From: Melitaea cinxia
Taxonomy: Eukaryota > Arthropoda > Insecta > Lepidoptera > Nymphalidae
Reading direction: 5' to 3'
NCBI RefSeq assembly: GCF_905220565.1
Contig: NC_059400.1
Location: 6,656,159 to 6,720,158, forward strand
DNA: 64,000 nucleotides
Within the stretch, counting starts at the first letter, position 1. Each line of letters starts with the position of its first letter. The position numbers were made by a program, and so were the translations under genes. The notes beneath the pieces were generated by a model. That model was not told where the DNA came from. It made no database searches and saw only the letters and a list, made by a program, of their open reading frames with translations. Positions 32,941 to 45,900 of this stretch are shown one piece after another.

Positions 32941-33951
32941 TATGAATTGTTTATATTTATAAATATGAGTATATGTGTATATGTGAATGTATGTAAGTTC
33001 GTTAGTAACGTTACTCTCAGATTTTCAGAGTTTCACTCGTCACGTTCAACTCACAAATGTCTGCAAAATTCAATGTACGACGTAACTTAAAATTTCATAT
33101 AAAGTTAAAAACCTGTATTGGCGTGAACCACGTTATGGCTTAGGAAAAGATCGTTCGAGCAACAAATACAAAATGTCAGAAGCCAGTGGGTGAGTGCTAT
33201 AAACAACTATACTACGATACTCCACAAAGAAATAAGTCCAAGTGGGGGCCGTTGAGTGTGAGACGTTTTTTTTTAGCAAGATATAGTTAAAGACTATTGA
33301 AACGTCAAGTGAACTGGCACGTTAGTTAATTTTAAAATCCGTCCCTCTAAATGGAAATTACGTAAACAAAATCATCCCCATGATCCTGTTACATGACAGG
33401 AAGTCATTTTCCTTGAAACGTATCAGAAGCCTATTAGTTGATACGTACTCCAAAAGTTTAGATAATAAGATGGTAATGTGCTTAGCTAGTTGGGCTTTAT
33501 TATCTTTGACATTGACATTGATTTTCCTTTTAGCGAACTATCTTTAATATAATGGATGACACATTAATTAAAATAATAGTAAGGTACTGCCACTAACAAA
33601 ATGTGAATTTTTAACAAATAAAGTTTCTTTTGGCACCACAAGGTCACATTTAGGGTATTAAGGACATTTGTTCTTTCTTTTTTACATTAATAGCTTCCTT
33701 GTTTTTAAATATAAGTGCTAAGTTATTTACAAAATAGCAAAAAGGACAGCTTTACCTTTACGCGCAGGTATTTTTAGTCTAGTGATAGTTTTTAGTCTAG
33801 TGATAGTGCGAGGCCGGAGTGGGCCGCTAGAATTGAATATAATATTTTAGATTTAACAGAAGCAGCATTGAGTACGATAAAATTCTTGCAAAAAAACTGC
33901 AGAAAATCATTATATTATTTACCAACATTGTATTGAAGGATTTTAAAACAC
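32941..33951. other. Intergenic, no gene seen
   Basis: AT-rich. Contains a short direct repeat TTTTTAGTCTAGTGATAGT twice near 33771-33805. No gene. Confidence 0.4.
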
Positions 33952-34275
33952 CAACTGTGTGGCTACGCTACTAAAGAATATAGCCACCCCCTGTCTTCCC
34001 GTGGGTGTCGTAAGAGGCGACTAAGGCATAACACAGTTCCGCTACCACCTTGGAACTTAAAAAGCCGACCGATGGCGGGATAACCATCCAACTGCTGGTT
34101 TTGAAATACACAGGCCGAAGACGGGCAGCAGCGTCTTCGGTGCGACAAAGCCAGCCCTGCGGTCACCAACCCGCTTGCCAAGCGTGGTGACTATGGGCAA
34201 AACACATAAGTTCACGCTATTTTTGGCGTAAACTTGTGGAGCCCTATGTCCAGTAGTGGACTGTAAAGGCTGTAA
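33952..34275 (-). mobile_element. Family B repeat, near full length
   Basis: AACTGTGTGGCTACGCTACT to GCCCTATGTCCAGTAGTGGACTG on the + strand. Contains GTCGTAAGAGGCGACTAAGG, GATGGCGGGATAACCATCC, AAGACGGGCAGCAGCGTCTTCGG and a small TTTACGCCAAAAATAGCGTGAA stem. No protein is encoded. Confidence 0.75.
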
Positions 34276-34436
34276 TGATGAAAACACCAACTAAAGCTCA
34301 TTCTCTAGCCGTTTGTAGCCTTGCATAAAATTTACGTAACATTCCTGTGTCATGTCATTTCAAAAGGCACTTAAATCGCCCTAAACAAAAAAAAATTAAA
34401 TTTGTGTTATTTTTAGAGTTTCATTGATGTAGCCTT

Positions 34437-34760
34437 TAACATCCCACTGTTGGACATAGATCTATTTCTCTGTGTGTATTATATTTCACCTACATGTCAG
34501 ATCTTAATTCACTACGCTTCTCCTCCACAGGTTGGTGAAAATACTCCCTAGTATTAGTGACGATCGCTATTAGGTGCTTGGGATAGCAACCGCTGTGTGG
34601 TTACGATAGTAAAGAAATGATGATGATAGCAACCGGGACGGTCAGCTTTACGTACTCGCCAAGGCACGGTGGGGAGACTCACAAGGGTAGACACCCAGAC
34701 TCCTCCTGAGCTGGAATCGAACCAGCAACCGCCTTTTTTGACACCTATACTGCACATACA
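34437..34760. mobile_element. SINE family A-related fragment
   Basis: AACATCCCACTGTTGGACATAG, GATAGCAACCGGGACGGTCAG, GCACGGTGGGGAGACTCACAAG and GCTGGAATCGAACCAGCAACC (reverse B box). Confidence 0.5.
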
Positions 34761-35372
34761 CGACTACAAAAGAGCAGTATCACTTTTACAGTTTGGCAGA
34801 ATATATTTAGAAAAGTAATTATAAAACATTCCTCATATAAATATTTACATGATATTGAAATATTTTTAACCATTACCAAACTGATTTGACAGTGATTATA
34901 CAATTTTGTTTAGCCCTGGACTTAAAAAAAAAACGAGCTATGCTATCTACACAACGTCTTATTTGTGATATCCACATGAAAACAATGTTTATTACATCTA
35001 CTTGCGGATCTCCTATTGTCCTATTTAAGTCACATTACCAGACCGTTTCTTTGTTATCATGTTACGTAAAAGTTGTACTTAGGCAGCTTTATATTTTTAA
35101 CATCCATTCTGCGTGATATTGATAAAATCGTTATTGCTATTTTTAGACTATTGGAAGAAATTTGATGGAACATTGGAAACTAAAGATATAATAGAATAGA
35201 AAAGAAACCCATAAACTATAATTTATCAAAAATTAGATATAGGAACTGTATTATATTTAAAGACGAATTGTAAAGCTATGTGTTTTAAAAGGACATCTGG
35301 ATAATATACGTATAAGACATCACTTATCTCTATTGACATCTGTCGTCTCGGCTATATATTATAATATATAAA

Positions 35373-35555
35373 TCTCGTGTCACAATGTTTGTCCTCAATG
35401 GACTCCTAAACTACTTAACCGATTTTAGTCAAATTTGCACACCGTGTGCAGTTTGATCCAACTTAAAAGATAGGCTATATTTTATTTTGATATATTATGT
35501 TATTATTATATTTCAGAAAAAAATAAGGTGATACGAAGTTCGCCAGGTCAGCTAG
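35373..35555 (+). mobile_element. Non-autonomous Helitron-type repeat
   Basis: It begins TCTCGTGTCACAATGTTTGTCC and ends ATACGAAGTTCGCCAGGTCAGCTAG followed by T. The start in TC, the CGAA/TTCG mini-hairpin and the CTAG end with a flanking T suit Helitron termini. Confidence 0.6.
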
Positions 35556-35587
35556 TATATTATAATTTAAAACAATTGAGGATTCTA

Positions 35588-35910
35588 GGTCTATGCTGTG
35601 TGGTTACGGCATCAAAGAATATAGCCACCTCCTCTCTTCCCGTGGGTGTCGTAAGAGGCGAGTAAGGGATAACACAGTTCCACTACTACCTTGGAACTTA
35701 AAAAGCCGACCGATGGCGTGATAACCATCCAACTGCTGGCTAAGAAATATACAGGCCGAAGACGGGCAGCAGCGTCTTCGGTGCGACAAAGCCAGCCCTG
35801 CGTGGTAACTATGGGCAAAACACATGAGTTCACGCCATTTTTGGCATGAACTTGTGGAGGCCTATGTCCAGCAGTGGACTGCGTAAGGCTGCTGTGATGG
35901 TGTGATGAGG
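35588..35910 (-). mobile_element. Family B repeat
   Basis: TATGCTGTGTGGTTACGGCATC to GGAGGCCTATGTCCAGCAGTGG. It is 85-90% similar by eye to the copy at 33952 but lacks part of the GTCACCAACCCGC segment. Confidence 0.75.
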
Positions 35911-36012
35911 ATTCTGCGTGTGCTCTAGACAGTCGAGTATTATCGAAGATTAAGTCGAATAATAATAAGATCAAAATGACCAACCTGTTCGCATAGTTTT
36001 CAGTTACCCCAC

Positions 36013-36060
36013 CTTTCTGGTCTGGGGTTGTGGGTTCGATTCCTGTCCCGAATTTGGGCG
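36013..36060 (+). repeat. tRNA-like B-box segment of a SINE
   Basis: TCTGGTCTGGGGTTGTGGGTTCGATTCCTGTCCCG contains a B box (GGTTCGATTCC). The element's start coincides with the left border of the duplication. A second copy is at 42770-42817. Confidence 0.5.
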
Positions 36061-36150
36061 TAAAATATACTCGTATACTCTGTAAATTGGGCAACTTTGC
36101 GTCTATTTTTATCTAAACAAATAGTTCCCTGGTAAGCTTTTCTTCATAGG

Positions 36151-36153
<3 letters not shown>

Positions 36154-36204
<51 letters not shown>
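36154..36204. repeat. (TA)n microsatellite, then ACAGGGTGTCCC
   Basis: The TA run abuts ACAGGGTGTCCCGAAGAGTAGTG, which looks like the end of a DNA element that inserted at TA (inference). The copy at 42909-42957 differs in length. Confidence 0.7.
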
Positions 36205-36207
<3 letters not shown>

Positions 36208-37027
36208 GGTGTCCCGAAGAGTAGTGATAAGCGGAATTCCAGAGATAGGGCACCCCTTGGGGTATCCGTATCACCCCTATGTATGTTCAGCGATTTTGCA
36301 TAGTTTTCGAGTTATGAATTTTTTTATATGTTTTTGAGAATTTTCCACCTGAACAAGTTTAAAAATTTCTAAAAAAAAATTGAAGATTTTTTAGAATTTT
36401 TATTTTTGTATCTAAATAGTCATGAGCTGTAGCTTCCCGCTTAAAAGATTCAGCTTCTTAACTTTGATGGAAATTGTGAAAATCTAAGTGTAAAGTGAAA
36501 ATTTTACGTTTTGAGAACTTTGACTTCAATTTTCAACTTAGAATTAAAAATCTAAACAGGCGATTTTATGGTTTCTAATTAGGCTTAGAGAGACATTAAA
36601 TAATTGTGAAATTTGGGCTTGTGAATGTAAACATTTCGCCAGGTAACAATTTTGCGACATGCAAGGGACTGTTTTGTAAGCATTTTCAAAACGTTTTTAA
36701 TGTATTAAAATTTATTCTAATGGAACGACGGAGTACAGTAATTTAGGTGAATATCTTTTTATGTTGAGAAAAATTACAAAATAAACCACATTTTTTATAT
36801 TATACATATTATATCACGATTCCTTTAAGGGGTTGTCAGGAAGGGTATGGGCAATCACAGAAAAATATTTTGAAAAATCCATGTTCACCTATTTTAGATT
36901 TTTTTTTTTTAATTTTATTATTATTGGTGAAAAACCCCCGAATCTATCTCATTAAAATGAAATTAATTTACGAATATTCGTAAAATCTTCATAAAATGAT
37001 AAACAACATTCTAAATAATAATAAAGG
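36205..37027. other. Unidentified repeat body, no coding sequence
   Basis: Begins ACAGGGTGTCCC... and runs through low-complexity AT-rich DNA (TTTTTGAGAATTTTCCACCTG, AATTTGGGCTTGTGAATG). No open frame of note. Duplicated at 42958-43780. Confidence 0.4.
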
Positions 37028-37490
37028 ACCTGGGTGACCGAGCTTAGCTCGGTATTTTTAGTAAATCGTGTTTTTTGAAAATCATATTTAAATACGAATT
37101 ACATATTGATAAAATATGAATAATATTTTTCGATTTTATTTTTTTTAGAAAAAAAAAGAAAAAAACGATAATCGATCTGGAATACGTGAGGATTTGAACC
37201 ATGATCTTTTCGGCCGAGCGCGATCGGCCGATTTCCCCTGAGCTATTACAACTTTATTGACAGATGCGAAATTTACCTTCTTATTCTAACGATATGTAGC
37301 CATTTTTTCATTGCCTAAAAACAGGGATAAAACGACATTTTCTAAAAATGAATCCTAGCTAGATTTATTTATCTCCCCCGTAATCCCCTGTATACTAAAT
37401 TTCATGAAAATCGTTGGAGCCGTTTCCGAGATTCAGATTATATATATATATACAAGAATTGCTCGTTTAATAGTATAAGATAACAACAAA
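37028..37490 (-). mobile_element. SINE-like element with tRNA-type head and TATATATA end
   Basis: On the minus strand AATAGCTCAGGGGAAATCGG and GGTTCAAATCCTCACG resemble Pol III A and B boxes (B box complement near 37190-37200). On the + strand it starts GGACCTGGGTGACCGAGC with a perfect ACCGAGC/GCTCGGT hairpin (37037-37053) and ends AAAATCGTTGGAGCCGTTTC, TATATATATATACAAGAATTG. Strand assignment is uncertain because head and tail suggest a composite. Duplicated at 43781-44243. Confidence 0.5.
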
Positions 37491-37752
37491 CATAACGATA
37501 GCTTATTGAATTTTCTACCCTTGACTCACCAAAGTGAAAAAGAGGAAAATAATTAATGTCTTTGTTTTACAAACTTATGACGTACTGAAAAAAAATCGAT
37601 GAACGTGTATCTGCGTATTATTTTAAAAATATCTAAACTTCCGAAGCTATCCAACGAGGTACAATAACCATAACCAAACTCAAAACTAGTGTCAGAATCA
37701 AATAAATTGCAAGCAAAGAAGAATAAACTCCCGCTCACTTTAGGCGATTGCA

Positions 37753-37803
37753 GTGTCTGTCAGTCTGTATGTCTGTCTATCTCTCTGTCTGTCTGTCTTT
37801 TTG
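37753..37803. repeat. (CTGT)n microsatellite
   Basis: TGTCTGTCAGTCTGTATGTC and on to CTGTCTGTCTGTC. Duplicated at about 44506-44556. Confidence 0.85.
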
Positions 37804-39939
37804 TTTCGGCAGATAGCTGGTGTATAATAAGCAGTAACTTAGGCTACTTTAATTTTAAGTTTTTATTTATAACTCTGCGAACTAATCGCGGGCACAGCTA
37901 TTATAATAATAAAAGCAAACTGCCATCACGCAGACTATACATTAGACACTGTATAGCCATCATACATAGAAAGATACTAAGAATCATCGCCATTCCTTCT
38001 GCGGTTTATTTTGTTAAATTCCACGCACACGAAGTCTCGGGCACAGCAAGTCTATAATAACGACTATTAACTTGACCTGTAACTGTACCTATATTATTTT
38101 ATAATTATTTAATTTCGTCGTATAAGATGTGTTATTATTGTTCATGCGATGTTATGATATAAAAATATGTAATATATTACCTCCTATATATTAGTAGCTA
38201 ACCCCACACATCCTATCTTGCGAGCTTTAAAATTCGTCAAGTTTGAATTTAAAAAAAAAACTGAACAAATGACAATCTGGGGTCATCCTAATCACCATAG
38301 GAAACCAAGTAAGAAACATACTCTATTACCTATTCTATGCCTATTTGTAGACAAAATGTCATGTAAATCAGTCAAGCCGTTTTGGACGAGTGCACCGTAA
38401 ACAAGGTTTTTTTTAATCAGATTTAACTGTTCCTAAATAAATCGGTATAGCAATGTACCTCTTGTCATTTTACACATGGTCGCACACGTTCCTATAAATA
38501 CGGATAAAAGCAACGATTTCAGAATTGACTCTCAAGATTCCAAGTAAACGTACATCAAAGGAATAGATCGCGAGTAACACGCGGTAAGAGGATCAGCTAA
38601 ACTTTCGCATGAAAGTGTCACAGAAATTTGTCATATAAAATTTTCCTTTTTGATCCTTATTAATTAAGTTGAAAGCGATTCTATTCGACAAAAAAAATAT
38701 TTATAGTATTGGAGTAAAGGTAGTTTTCAATTTTTTTTTTTTTTTTTTTTTGTAATAATCGATCTTAACATACATTTTATTTTTATCTATTATTTAATTT
38801 GAACCAGATTATTGCTAATTATACACATATACATGTGCATAACTATCAATATGTATACTTGCTGCCTATGCTTGACATTGGAAAATTCTGGTCACCCTTT
38901 GTCTTTGTCTTTAATTGATAATGTTGTTAAAGGACGCCGTGAACAAAGCGCAAGGCGTGCGCTCTTACTGACTAAATCACAGAAGAAAATACGGGAATAT
39001 ATCTATAAAATACCCTAGGTATACTAGGTAATTAATAGCCAATATAATAGACTTTGTTTCTAACTACCAAGTTGGCAGCTTGTTCTCTGTTTCCATAATT
39101 AAGTAAGAAGATGGCATAGACGAGCTAATCGAAGAGCGTCATTATAGCATACATTAATAAAGGCGTGGGGAAACACTGTTACGATGATAGCAATGCCGTA
39201 TTTTAATAGGCACTTTGACACATCCTCCGGGTCAGCGCAGTTCGCATACCAACCTGAATTCTTTCGCGAGGAATGCGTAAAGTAATGAGCATCTGAAAAG
39301 CGCTCCCTACTAAAAACATTAAATAAATTTTTAGTATGTTTAAATTTAAAACTTTATTCTTTCTTCTAAATTTGAATTATCACGCTCTCCGTTCAGTCGA
39401 TATTTAAAAATTTATGTATCTATCCGGAAAGGATCACAGATAAATTTCTCTAAATAATTCTCAAGCCCTTCAACTATTACATAAACACTCCATTTGATTG
39501 ACAGCTTTACGATTAACATCTGTTCAACAACCAACCATCAAACCAGCGTAGAAAACACTAACATCGTATATTAAAAATAGCAACTTTAAACAAAACAACG
39601 CTAAGAATTTGTATTACGTACACATTATACTTTAGGATTAATCAAGAAAATATTGTATTAAAAACAAATCTTAAAAATGAAACATTAATGGATTTTGTAT
39701 ATTAATATTTTAAAGTCACTTAATGAATGTTATATTTCCTTTTTTGTGACCTCTTTTACGTTCAAAAATTACATTCAAATCGAAAAAATATTGTATTTAA
39801 AAGCAAATCTTAAAAATGTAAAATTAATGGATTTTGTATGTAAATAATTTAAAGTCACTTAGTGAGTGTTATATTTCCTTTTTTGTGATCTTTTTCATGT
39901 TCCAAAATTACATTCTGTATGAATGTATAAAATATATTG
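37804..39939. other. Duplicated unit, no gene seen
   Basis: AT-rich with a decayed Helitron-type stretch (CTAACCCCACACATCC to CAGTCAAGCCGTTTTGG, 38194-38385) and a T20 run near 38731. A direct repeat is visible at 39640-39780 versus 39785-39910 (AAATCTTAAAAATG...TTTGTG). Frames up to 122 codons have no supporting motif. Same content at 44557-46695. Confidence 0.5.
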
Positions 39940-40254
39940 CCAGCAGTTGGATGGTTATCCCGCCGTCGCGTCGTTCGCGACAAAAATGACGCGAACTCAT
40001 GTGTGTTGCCCATTAGTCACCACGCTGGGCAGGCGGGTTGGTAACCACAGGGCTGGCTTTGTCGCACCTGAGACGCTGCTGCACATCTTCGGCCTGTGTA
40101 TTTCAAAGCCAGCAGTTTGATGGTTATCCCGCCATCGGTCGGCTTTATAAGTTCCAAGGTGGTTGTTGAACTGTGTTATGCATTAGTCGCCTCTTACGAC
40201 ACCCACGGGAAGAGAAGGGGTGGCCTTATTCTTTAATGCCATAGCCACGCAGCT
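39940..40254 (+). mobile_element. Family B repeat
   Basis: CAGCAGTTGGATGGTTATCC, then GACGCGAACTCATGTGTG, CACCACGCTGGGCAGGCGGG, CAGGGCTGGCTTTGTCGCAC and TTAGTCGCCTCTTACGACAC to CCACGCAGC. Its own GCAGTTGGATGGTTATCCCGCC phrase appears twice, so two copies may be fused. Duplicated at 46697-47010. Confidence 0.7.
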
Positions 40255-40317
40255 AATGTCTTGCTAGACCGAATAACGATCATGTCTAATTATACTACCA
40301 GATAATTCTCTTGTACT

Positions 40318-40600
40318 CAGTGGCGTAGCATGGATACGTGGCTTTGTTTGTTGCACGCGAAATTTTCACTGTGTTCATTAACCGACGTCAAAAAAGAGGT
40401 TCTCAATTCTACTGTATTTTTACGTGCGTTACATTTTGGACGTGATTTAGGTTTTTTTTTTGACAATTGATAATATCGCGGCTATTTTGCCGCCCCTCTT
40501 TAGTGTACCGCCCAGCGCCATGGCTGCCCCGGCACCCCACACGCTACGCAGTGGCGTAGTATGGCAGGCAGTGGCCCGTACTAGGTATAGTAGTAAGTTT
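40318..40600. mobile_element. Probable hAT-type MITE
   Basis: It begins CAGTGGCGTAGCATGG and contains a second CAGTGGCGTAGTATGGCAGG near 40550, plus GCGGCTATTTTGCCGCCCC (GGGGCGGCAAAATAGCCGC on the other strand). A family C-like end (TTAACCGACGTCAAAAAAGAGG) lies inside. Duplicated at about 47074-47355. Confidence 0.4.
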
Positions 40601-42053
40601 GAACTGACAAATATGATTCTTTAAAATATATTCGAGTTCTATGAATATTTTATCTTTTATTTGTTATTCATGCTTTTATTAGCCTTTATCTTTATTAAAT
40701 TTTAAAAACAAATTTTTAATTATAAGACCGATTCCCTAGAAACTTTGAAATTATAATAGACTCGACGAAAACAATATTTATAATAGCATCAATAGAAAAT
40801 CTTGCATCTCTGCGTTTAATCATGTCGGTTAAACACTGAGTTATGGATAGAATTTAGAGCGGCAGACGATTGCGATTGTGGTTACCAATTTAATATTTAT
40901 ACGGAAACCTGATAACTAATTGAGACATATATATAAAACTTTATTAAAAATGGCTGAATTCTTTTTTAATACGGTCACTGTCGAGTTTTTCTTACACGGG
41001 ACTTACCTCGATTTTTGTCGGGATTTTCAAAATAACAAACATGGTAAGCCACTTATGAAAATCTTTTTTTTTAATAGAGAGAGAATAAAGGAACTATATC
41101 TAGTCATTTCAAAACCCCACCCACCAGCATATATCTCCTTCGAAAAATGATTTACACACTGATAAAATTGCTACAATATTCAAATCTGCGCTATAAAATT
41201 TGTTGGTTTTTGTATAAGGATAAATATAAAAAAATCTTTGGTGAATAAAAACATTTACACAGATCAAAACGCACAAATACCGCGGAAAACTTGCTACATG
41301 CGACATGCGATAGATGAACGAAAATTTTTGAGGCGATAGAATAAAAGTTTTACTTTAATTATTTTAATCTTAAATGAAATAAAAAGGATAAATTAATTTC
41401 AGTGACGTTGGTGACTACTACTAACAGTAAATTTCCTCAATTTTACAAAATTCATTTTCACCGTTATTACGACATTTTTGTGGCAATCAAATCGTATTTC
41501 ATGACAATCCGAGATTAAATCTGTAAACATGTCTGCTCGTGTCACTATCGTTGTGCTGAAAGTCTAAAGACATCAACTTTCATCTTTACCGACTCCCGTT
41601 ATCCTTATTTACTTCACACATCATCTTTCTCGATGATTTTATTTCCACATCGTTACATAGTATAAAACAAAGTCGCTTCCTGCTGTCTGTATGCTTAGAT
41701 CTTTAAAATATATATGCTACGCATTTCGATGCGGTTTTCTTTAGTAAATAGAGTAACTAATTCAACTTTATTTATGTATCATCATAAGCATACATCAAAC
41801 TAATTAAATATTGTTGAACATAAATTTTTATTTGTATACATATTTTGAAAAACTTGGGGAGGCCTATGTCCAGCAGCGGGCTGCAATTGGCTGAACTGAC
41901 TGATACATATTTTTATTACCTTTTACTACTATTCAAATTGTCTATCACAAAATTTTCTGAACATAAATATTACACTACATTAAAGTTACATTCAGTAATA
42001 CTTATATTTATTCTCCATCGACTTATATTAAAGTTGATAATCTTATTAAACCA
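40601..42053. other. Duplicated unit, no gene seen
   Basis: AT-rich. GGGGAGGCCTATGTCCAGCAGCGGG near 41857 is a family B-type terminal phrase. Frames at 40920-41150 and 41845-42057 have no recognisable motif. Same content at 47356-48808. Confidence 0.5.
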
Positions 42054-42250
42054 CTAGCTAACCCCGCAAACGTTATTTTGCCATATATGGTACTATCTTA
42101 ATCCCCCCCCCCCCCTACCCCGTTACAACATAGTGTCATGAAAAATAGGTTTTGGCCGATTCTCAGACTTACCTGATATGCACACAAAATTTCATAAAAA
42201 TCGGTCCAGCCGTTTCGGAGGAGTTTGTTAACTAACATTGTGACACGAGA
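42054..42250 (-). mobile_element. Non-autonomous Helitron-type repeat
   Basis: On the minus strand it begins TCTCGTGTCACAATGTTAG, then CTCCGAAACGGCTGGACCG. It ends AACGTTTGCGGGGTTAGCTAG followed by T. The interior has a G-run. Duplicated at about 48809-49005. Confidence 0.65.
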
Positions 42251-42744
42251 ATTTTATATATAAAATTTATTTCAATTAATGAAATCGGAAAAATAATGTA
42301 AGATACGCATTTTATAGGCAAAGAAATTGGAAAAGATAAGCTCTTGTTGATTGGATAAGTTCCACTACCTTTACTCCTCAACCTCTTTTAATATAACAGC
42401 CATAGCTAAAAGTGACTAAAGATTTTTCACACTTAATAACTCTACGGGAAATCACCCTACAAGATAACCATTAATGATTTGATACATTTTTCAATGTTTA
42501 CAAAATGAAAAAAATCGGTTCACGTAGGTACCTACGACTACCGATTTTGATAATTCTTTTTTTTTGTTGGAAAGGAGATAGTTTGGTACCATGATAAGGA
42601 AACTAGTATCTGATGATGGGATCCCAGAAATCGAGAGAAACTCTCGAAAATCCGCATAACTTTTTACTGGGTGTACCGATTTTGATGATTTTTAATTTAA
42701 TCAAAAGCCGATGTTTATGTGGTCACATTTACATTTCGCATAGT

Positions 42745-42907
42745 TTCGCATAGTTTTCAGTTACCCCACCTTTCTGGTCTGGGGTTGTGGGTTCGATTCC
42801 TGTCCCGAATTTGGGCGTAAAATATACTCGTATACTCTGTAAATTGGGCAACTTTGCGTCTATTTTTATCTAAACAAATAGTTCCCTGGTAAGCTTTTCT
42901 TCATAGG

Positions 42908-42960
<53 letters not shown>

Positions 42961-45900
42961 GGTGTCCCAAAGAGTAGTGATAAGCGGAATTCCAGAGATA
43001 GGGCACCCCTTGGGGTATCCGTATCACCCCTATGTATGTTCAGCGATTTTGCATAGTTTTCGAGTTATGAATTTTTTTATATGTTTTTGAGAATTTTCCA
43101 CCTGAACAAGTTTAAAAATTTCTAAAAAAAAATTGAAGATTTTTTAGAATTTTTATTTTTGTATCTAAATAGTCATGAGCTGTAGCTTCCCGCTTAAAAG
43201 ATTCAGCTTCTTAACTTTGATGGAAATTGTGAAAATCTAAGTGTAAAGTGAAAATTTTACGTTTTGAGAACTTTGACTTCAATTTTCAACTTAGAATTAA
43301 AAATCTAAACAGGCGATTTTATGGTTTCTAATTAGGCTTAGAGAGACATTAAATAATTGTGAAATTTGGGCTTGTGAATGTAAACATTTCGCCAGGTAAC
43401 AATTTTGCGACATGCAAGGGACTGTTTTGTAAGCATTTTCAAAACGTTTTTAATGTATTAAAATTTATTCTAATGGAACGACGGAGTACAGTAATTTAGG
43501 TGAATATCTTTTTATGTTGAAAAAAATTACAAAATAAACCACATTTTTTATATTATACATATTATATCACGATTCCTTTAAGGGGTTGTCAGGAAGGGTA
43601 TGGGCAATCACAGAAAAATATTTTGAAAAATCCATGTTCACCTATTTTAGATTTTTTTTTTTTAATTTTATTATTATTGGTGAAAAACCCCCGAATCTAT
43701 CTCATTAAAATGAAATTAATTTACGAATATTCGTAAAATCTTCATAAAATGATAAACAACATTCTAAATAATAATAAAGGACCTGGGTGACCGAGCTTAG
43801 CTCGGTATTTTTAGTAAATCGTGTTTTTTGAAAATCATATTTAAATACGAATTACATATTGATAAAATATGAATAATATTTTTCGATTTTATTTTTTTTA
43901 GAAAAAAAAAGAAAAAAACGATAATCGATCTGGAATACGTGAGGATTTGAACCATGATCTTTTCGGCCGAGCGCGATCGGCCGATTTCCCCTGAGCTATT
44001 ACAACTTTATTGACAGATGCGAAATTTACCTTCTTATTCTAACGATATGTAGCCATTTTTTCATTGCCTAAAAACAGGGATAAAACGACATTTTCTAAAA
44101 ATGAATCCTAGCTAGATTTATTTATCTCCCCCGTAATCCCCTGTATACTAAATTTCATGAAAATCGTTGGAGCCGTTTCCGAGATTCAGATTATATATAT
44201 ATATACAAGAATTGCTCGTTTAATAGTATAAGATAACAACAAACATAACGATAGCTTATTGAATTTTCTACCCTTGACTCACCAAAGTGAAAAAGAGGAA
44301 AATAATTAATGTCTTTGTTTTACAAACTTATGACGTACTGAAAAAAAATCGATGAACGTGTATCTGCGTATTATTTTAAAAATATCTAAACTTCCGAAGC
44401 TATCCAACGAGGTACAATAACCATAACCAAACTCAAAACTAGTGTCAGAATCAAATAAATTGCAAGCAAAGAAGAATAAACTCCCGCTCACTTTAGGCGA
44501 TTGCAGTGTCTGTCAGTCTGTATGTCTGTCTATCTCTCTGTCTGTCTGTCTTTTTGTTTCGGCAGATAGCTGGTGTATAATAAGCAGTAACTTAGGCTAC
44601 TTTAATTTTAAGTTTTTATTTATAACTCTGCGAACTAATCGCGGGCACAGCTATTATAATAATAAAAGCAAACTGCCATCACGCAGACTATACATTAGAC
44701 ACTGTATAGCCATCATACATAGAAAGATACTAAGAATCATCGCCATTCCTTCTGCGGTTTATTTTGTTAAATTCCACGCACACGAAGTCTCGGGCACAGC
44801 AAGTCTATAATAACGACTATTAACTTGACCTGTAACTGTACCTATATTATTTTATAATTATTTAATTTCGTCGTATAAGATGTGTTATTATTGTTCATGC
44901 GATGTTATGATATAAAAATATGTAATATATTACCTCCTATATATTAGTAGCTAACCCCACACATCCTATCTTGCGAGCTTTAAAATTCGTCAAGTTTGAA
45001 TTTAAAAAAAAAACTGAACAAATGACAATCTGGGGTCATCCTAATCACCATAGGAAACCAAGTAAGAAACATACTCTATTACCTATTCTATGCCTATTTG
45101 TAGACAAAATGTCATGTAAATCAGTCAAGCCGTTTTGGACGAGTGCACCGTAAACAAGGTTTTTTTTAATCAGATTTAACTGTTCCTAAATAAATCGGTA
45201 TAGCAATGTACCTCTTGTCATTTTACACATGGTCGCACACGTTCCTATAAATACGGATAAAAGCAACGATTTCAGAATTGACTCTCAAGATTCCAAGTAA
45301 ACGTACATCAAAGGAATAGATCGCGAGTAACACGCGGTAAGAGGATCAGCTAAACTTTCGCATGAAAGTGTCACAGAAATTTGTCATATAAAATTTTCCT
45401 TTTTGATCCTTATTAATTAAGTTGAAAGCGATTCTATTCGACAAAAAAAATATTTATAGTATTGGAGTAAAGGTAGTTTTCAATTTTTTTTTTTTTTTTT
45501 TTTTGTAATAATCGATCTTAACATACATTTTATTTTTATCTATTATTTAATTTGAACCAGATTATTGCTAATTATACACATATACATGTGCATAACTATC
45601 AATATGTATACTTGCTGCCTATGCTTGACATTGGAAAATTCTGGTCACCCTTTGTCTTTGTCTTTAATTGATAATGTTGTTAAAGGACGCCGTGAACAAA
45701 GCGCAAGGCGTGCGCTCTTACTGACTAAATCACAGAAGAAAATACGGGAATATATCTATAAAATACCCTAGGTATACTAGGTAATTAATAGCCAATATAA
45801 TAGACTTTGTTTCTAACTACCAAGTTGGCAGCTTGTTCTCTGTTTCCATAATTAAGTAAGAAGATGGCATAGACGAGCTAATCGAAGAGCGTCATTATAG

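Larger units (their letters stand above)
35988..42736. repeat. Tandem segmental duplication, copy 1 (6749 bp)
   Basis: TTCGCATAGTTTTCAGTTAC at 35988 and GTGGTCACATTTACATTT ending at 42736 bound a block repeated at 42745-49490. Differences I could see are few: the TA-run length near 36155, G/A near 36216, G/A near 36768, the CTCTTTTACG versus CCCCTTTTTTTTCG stretch near 39750, T-run length near 40455, G/C near 41017 and C-run length near 42105. No host gene is recognisable inside. Contents are repeats listed separately. Confidence 0.95.

Noticed and set aside
37140..37260. Possible tRNA gene (minus strand)
   Set aside because: Box-like sequences are present but the acceptor arms do not pair. 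It fits a tRNA-derived SINE head.
37553..38057. 122- and 61-codon frames repeated identically in both duplication copies
   Set aside because: The frames are identical only because the DNA is. They cross a CTGT microsatellite, and no domain or gene signal is seen.
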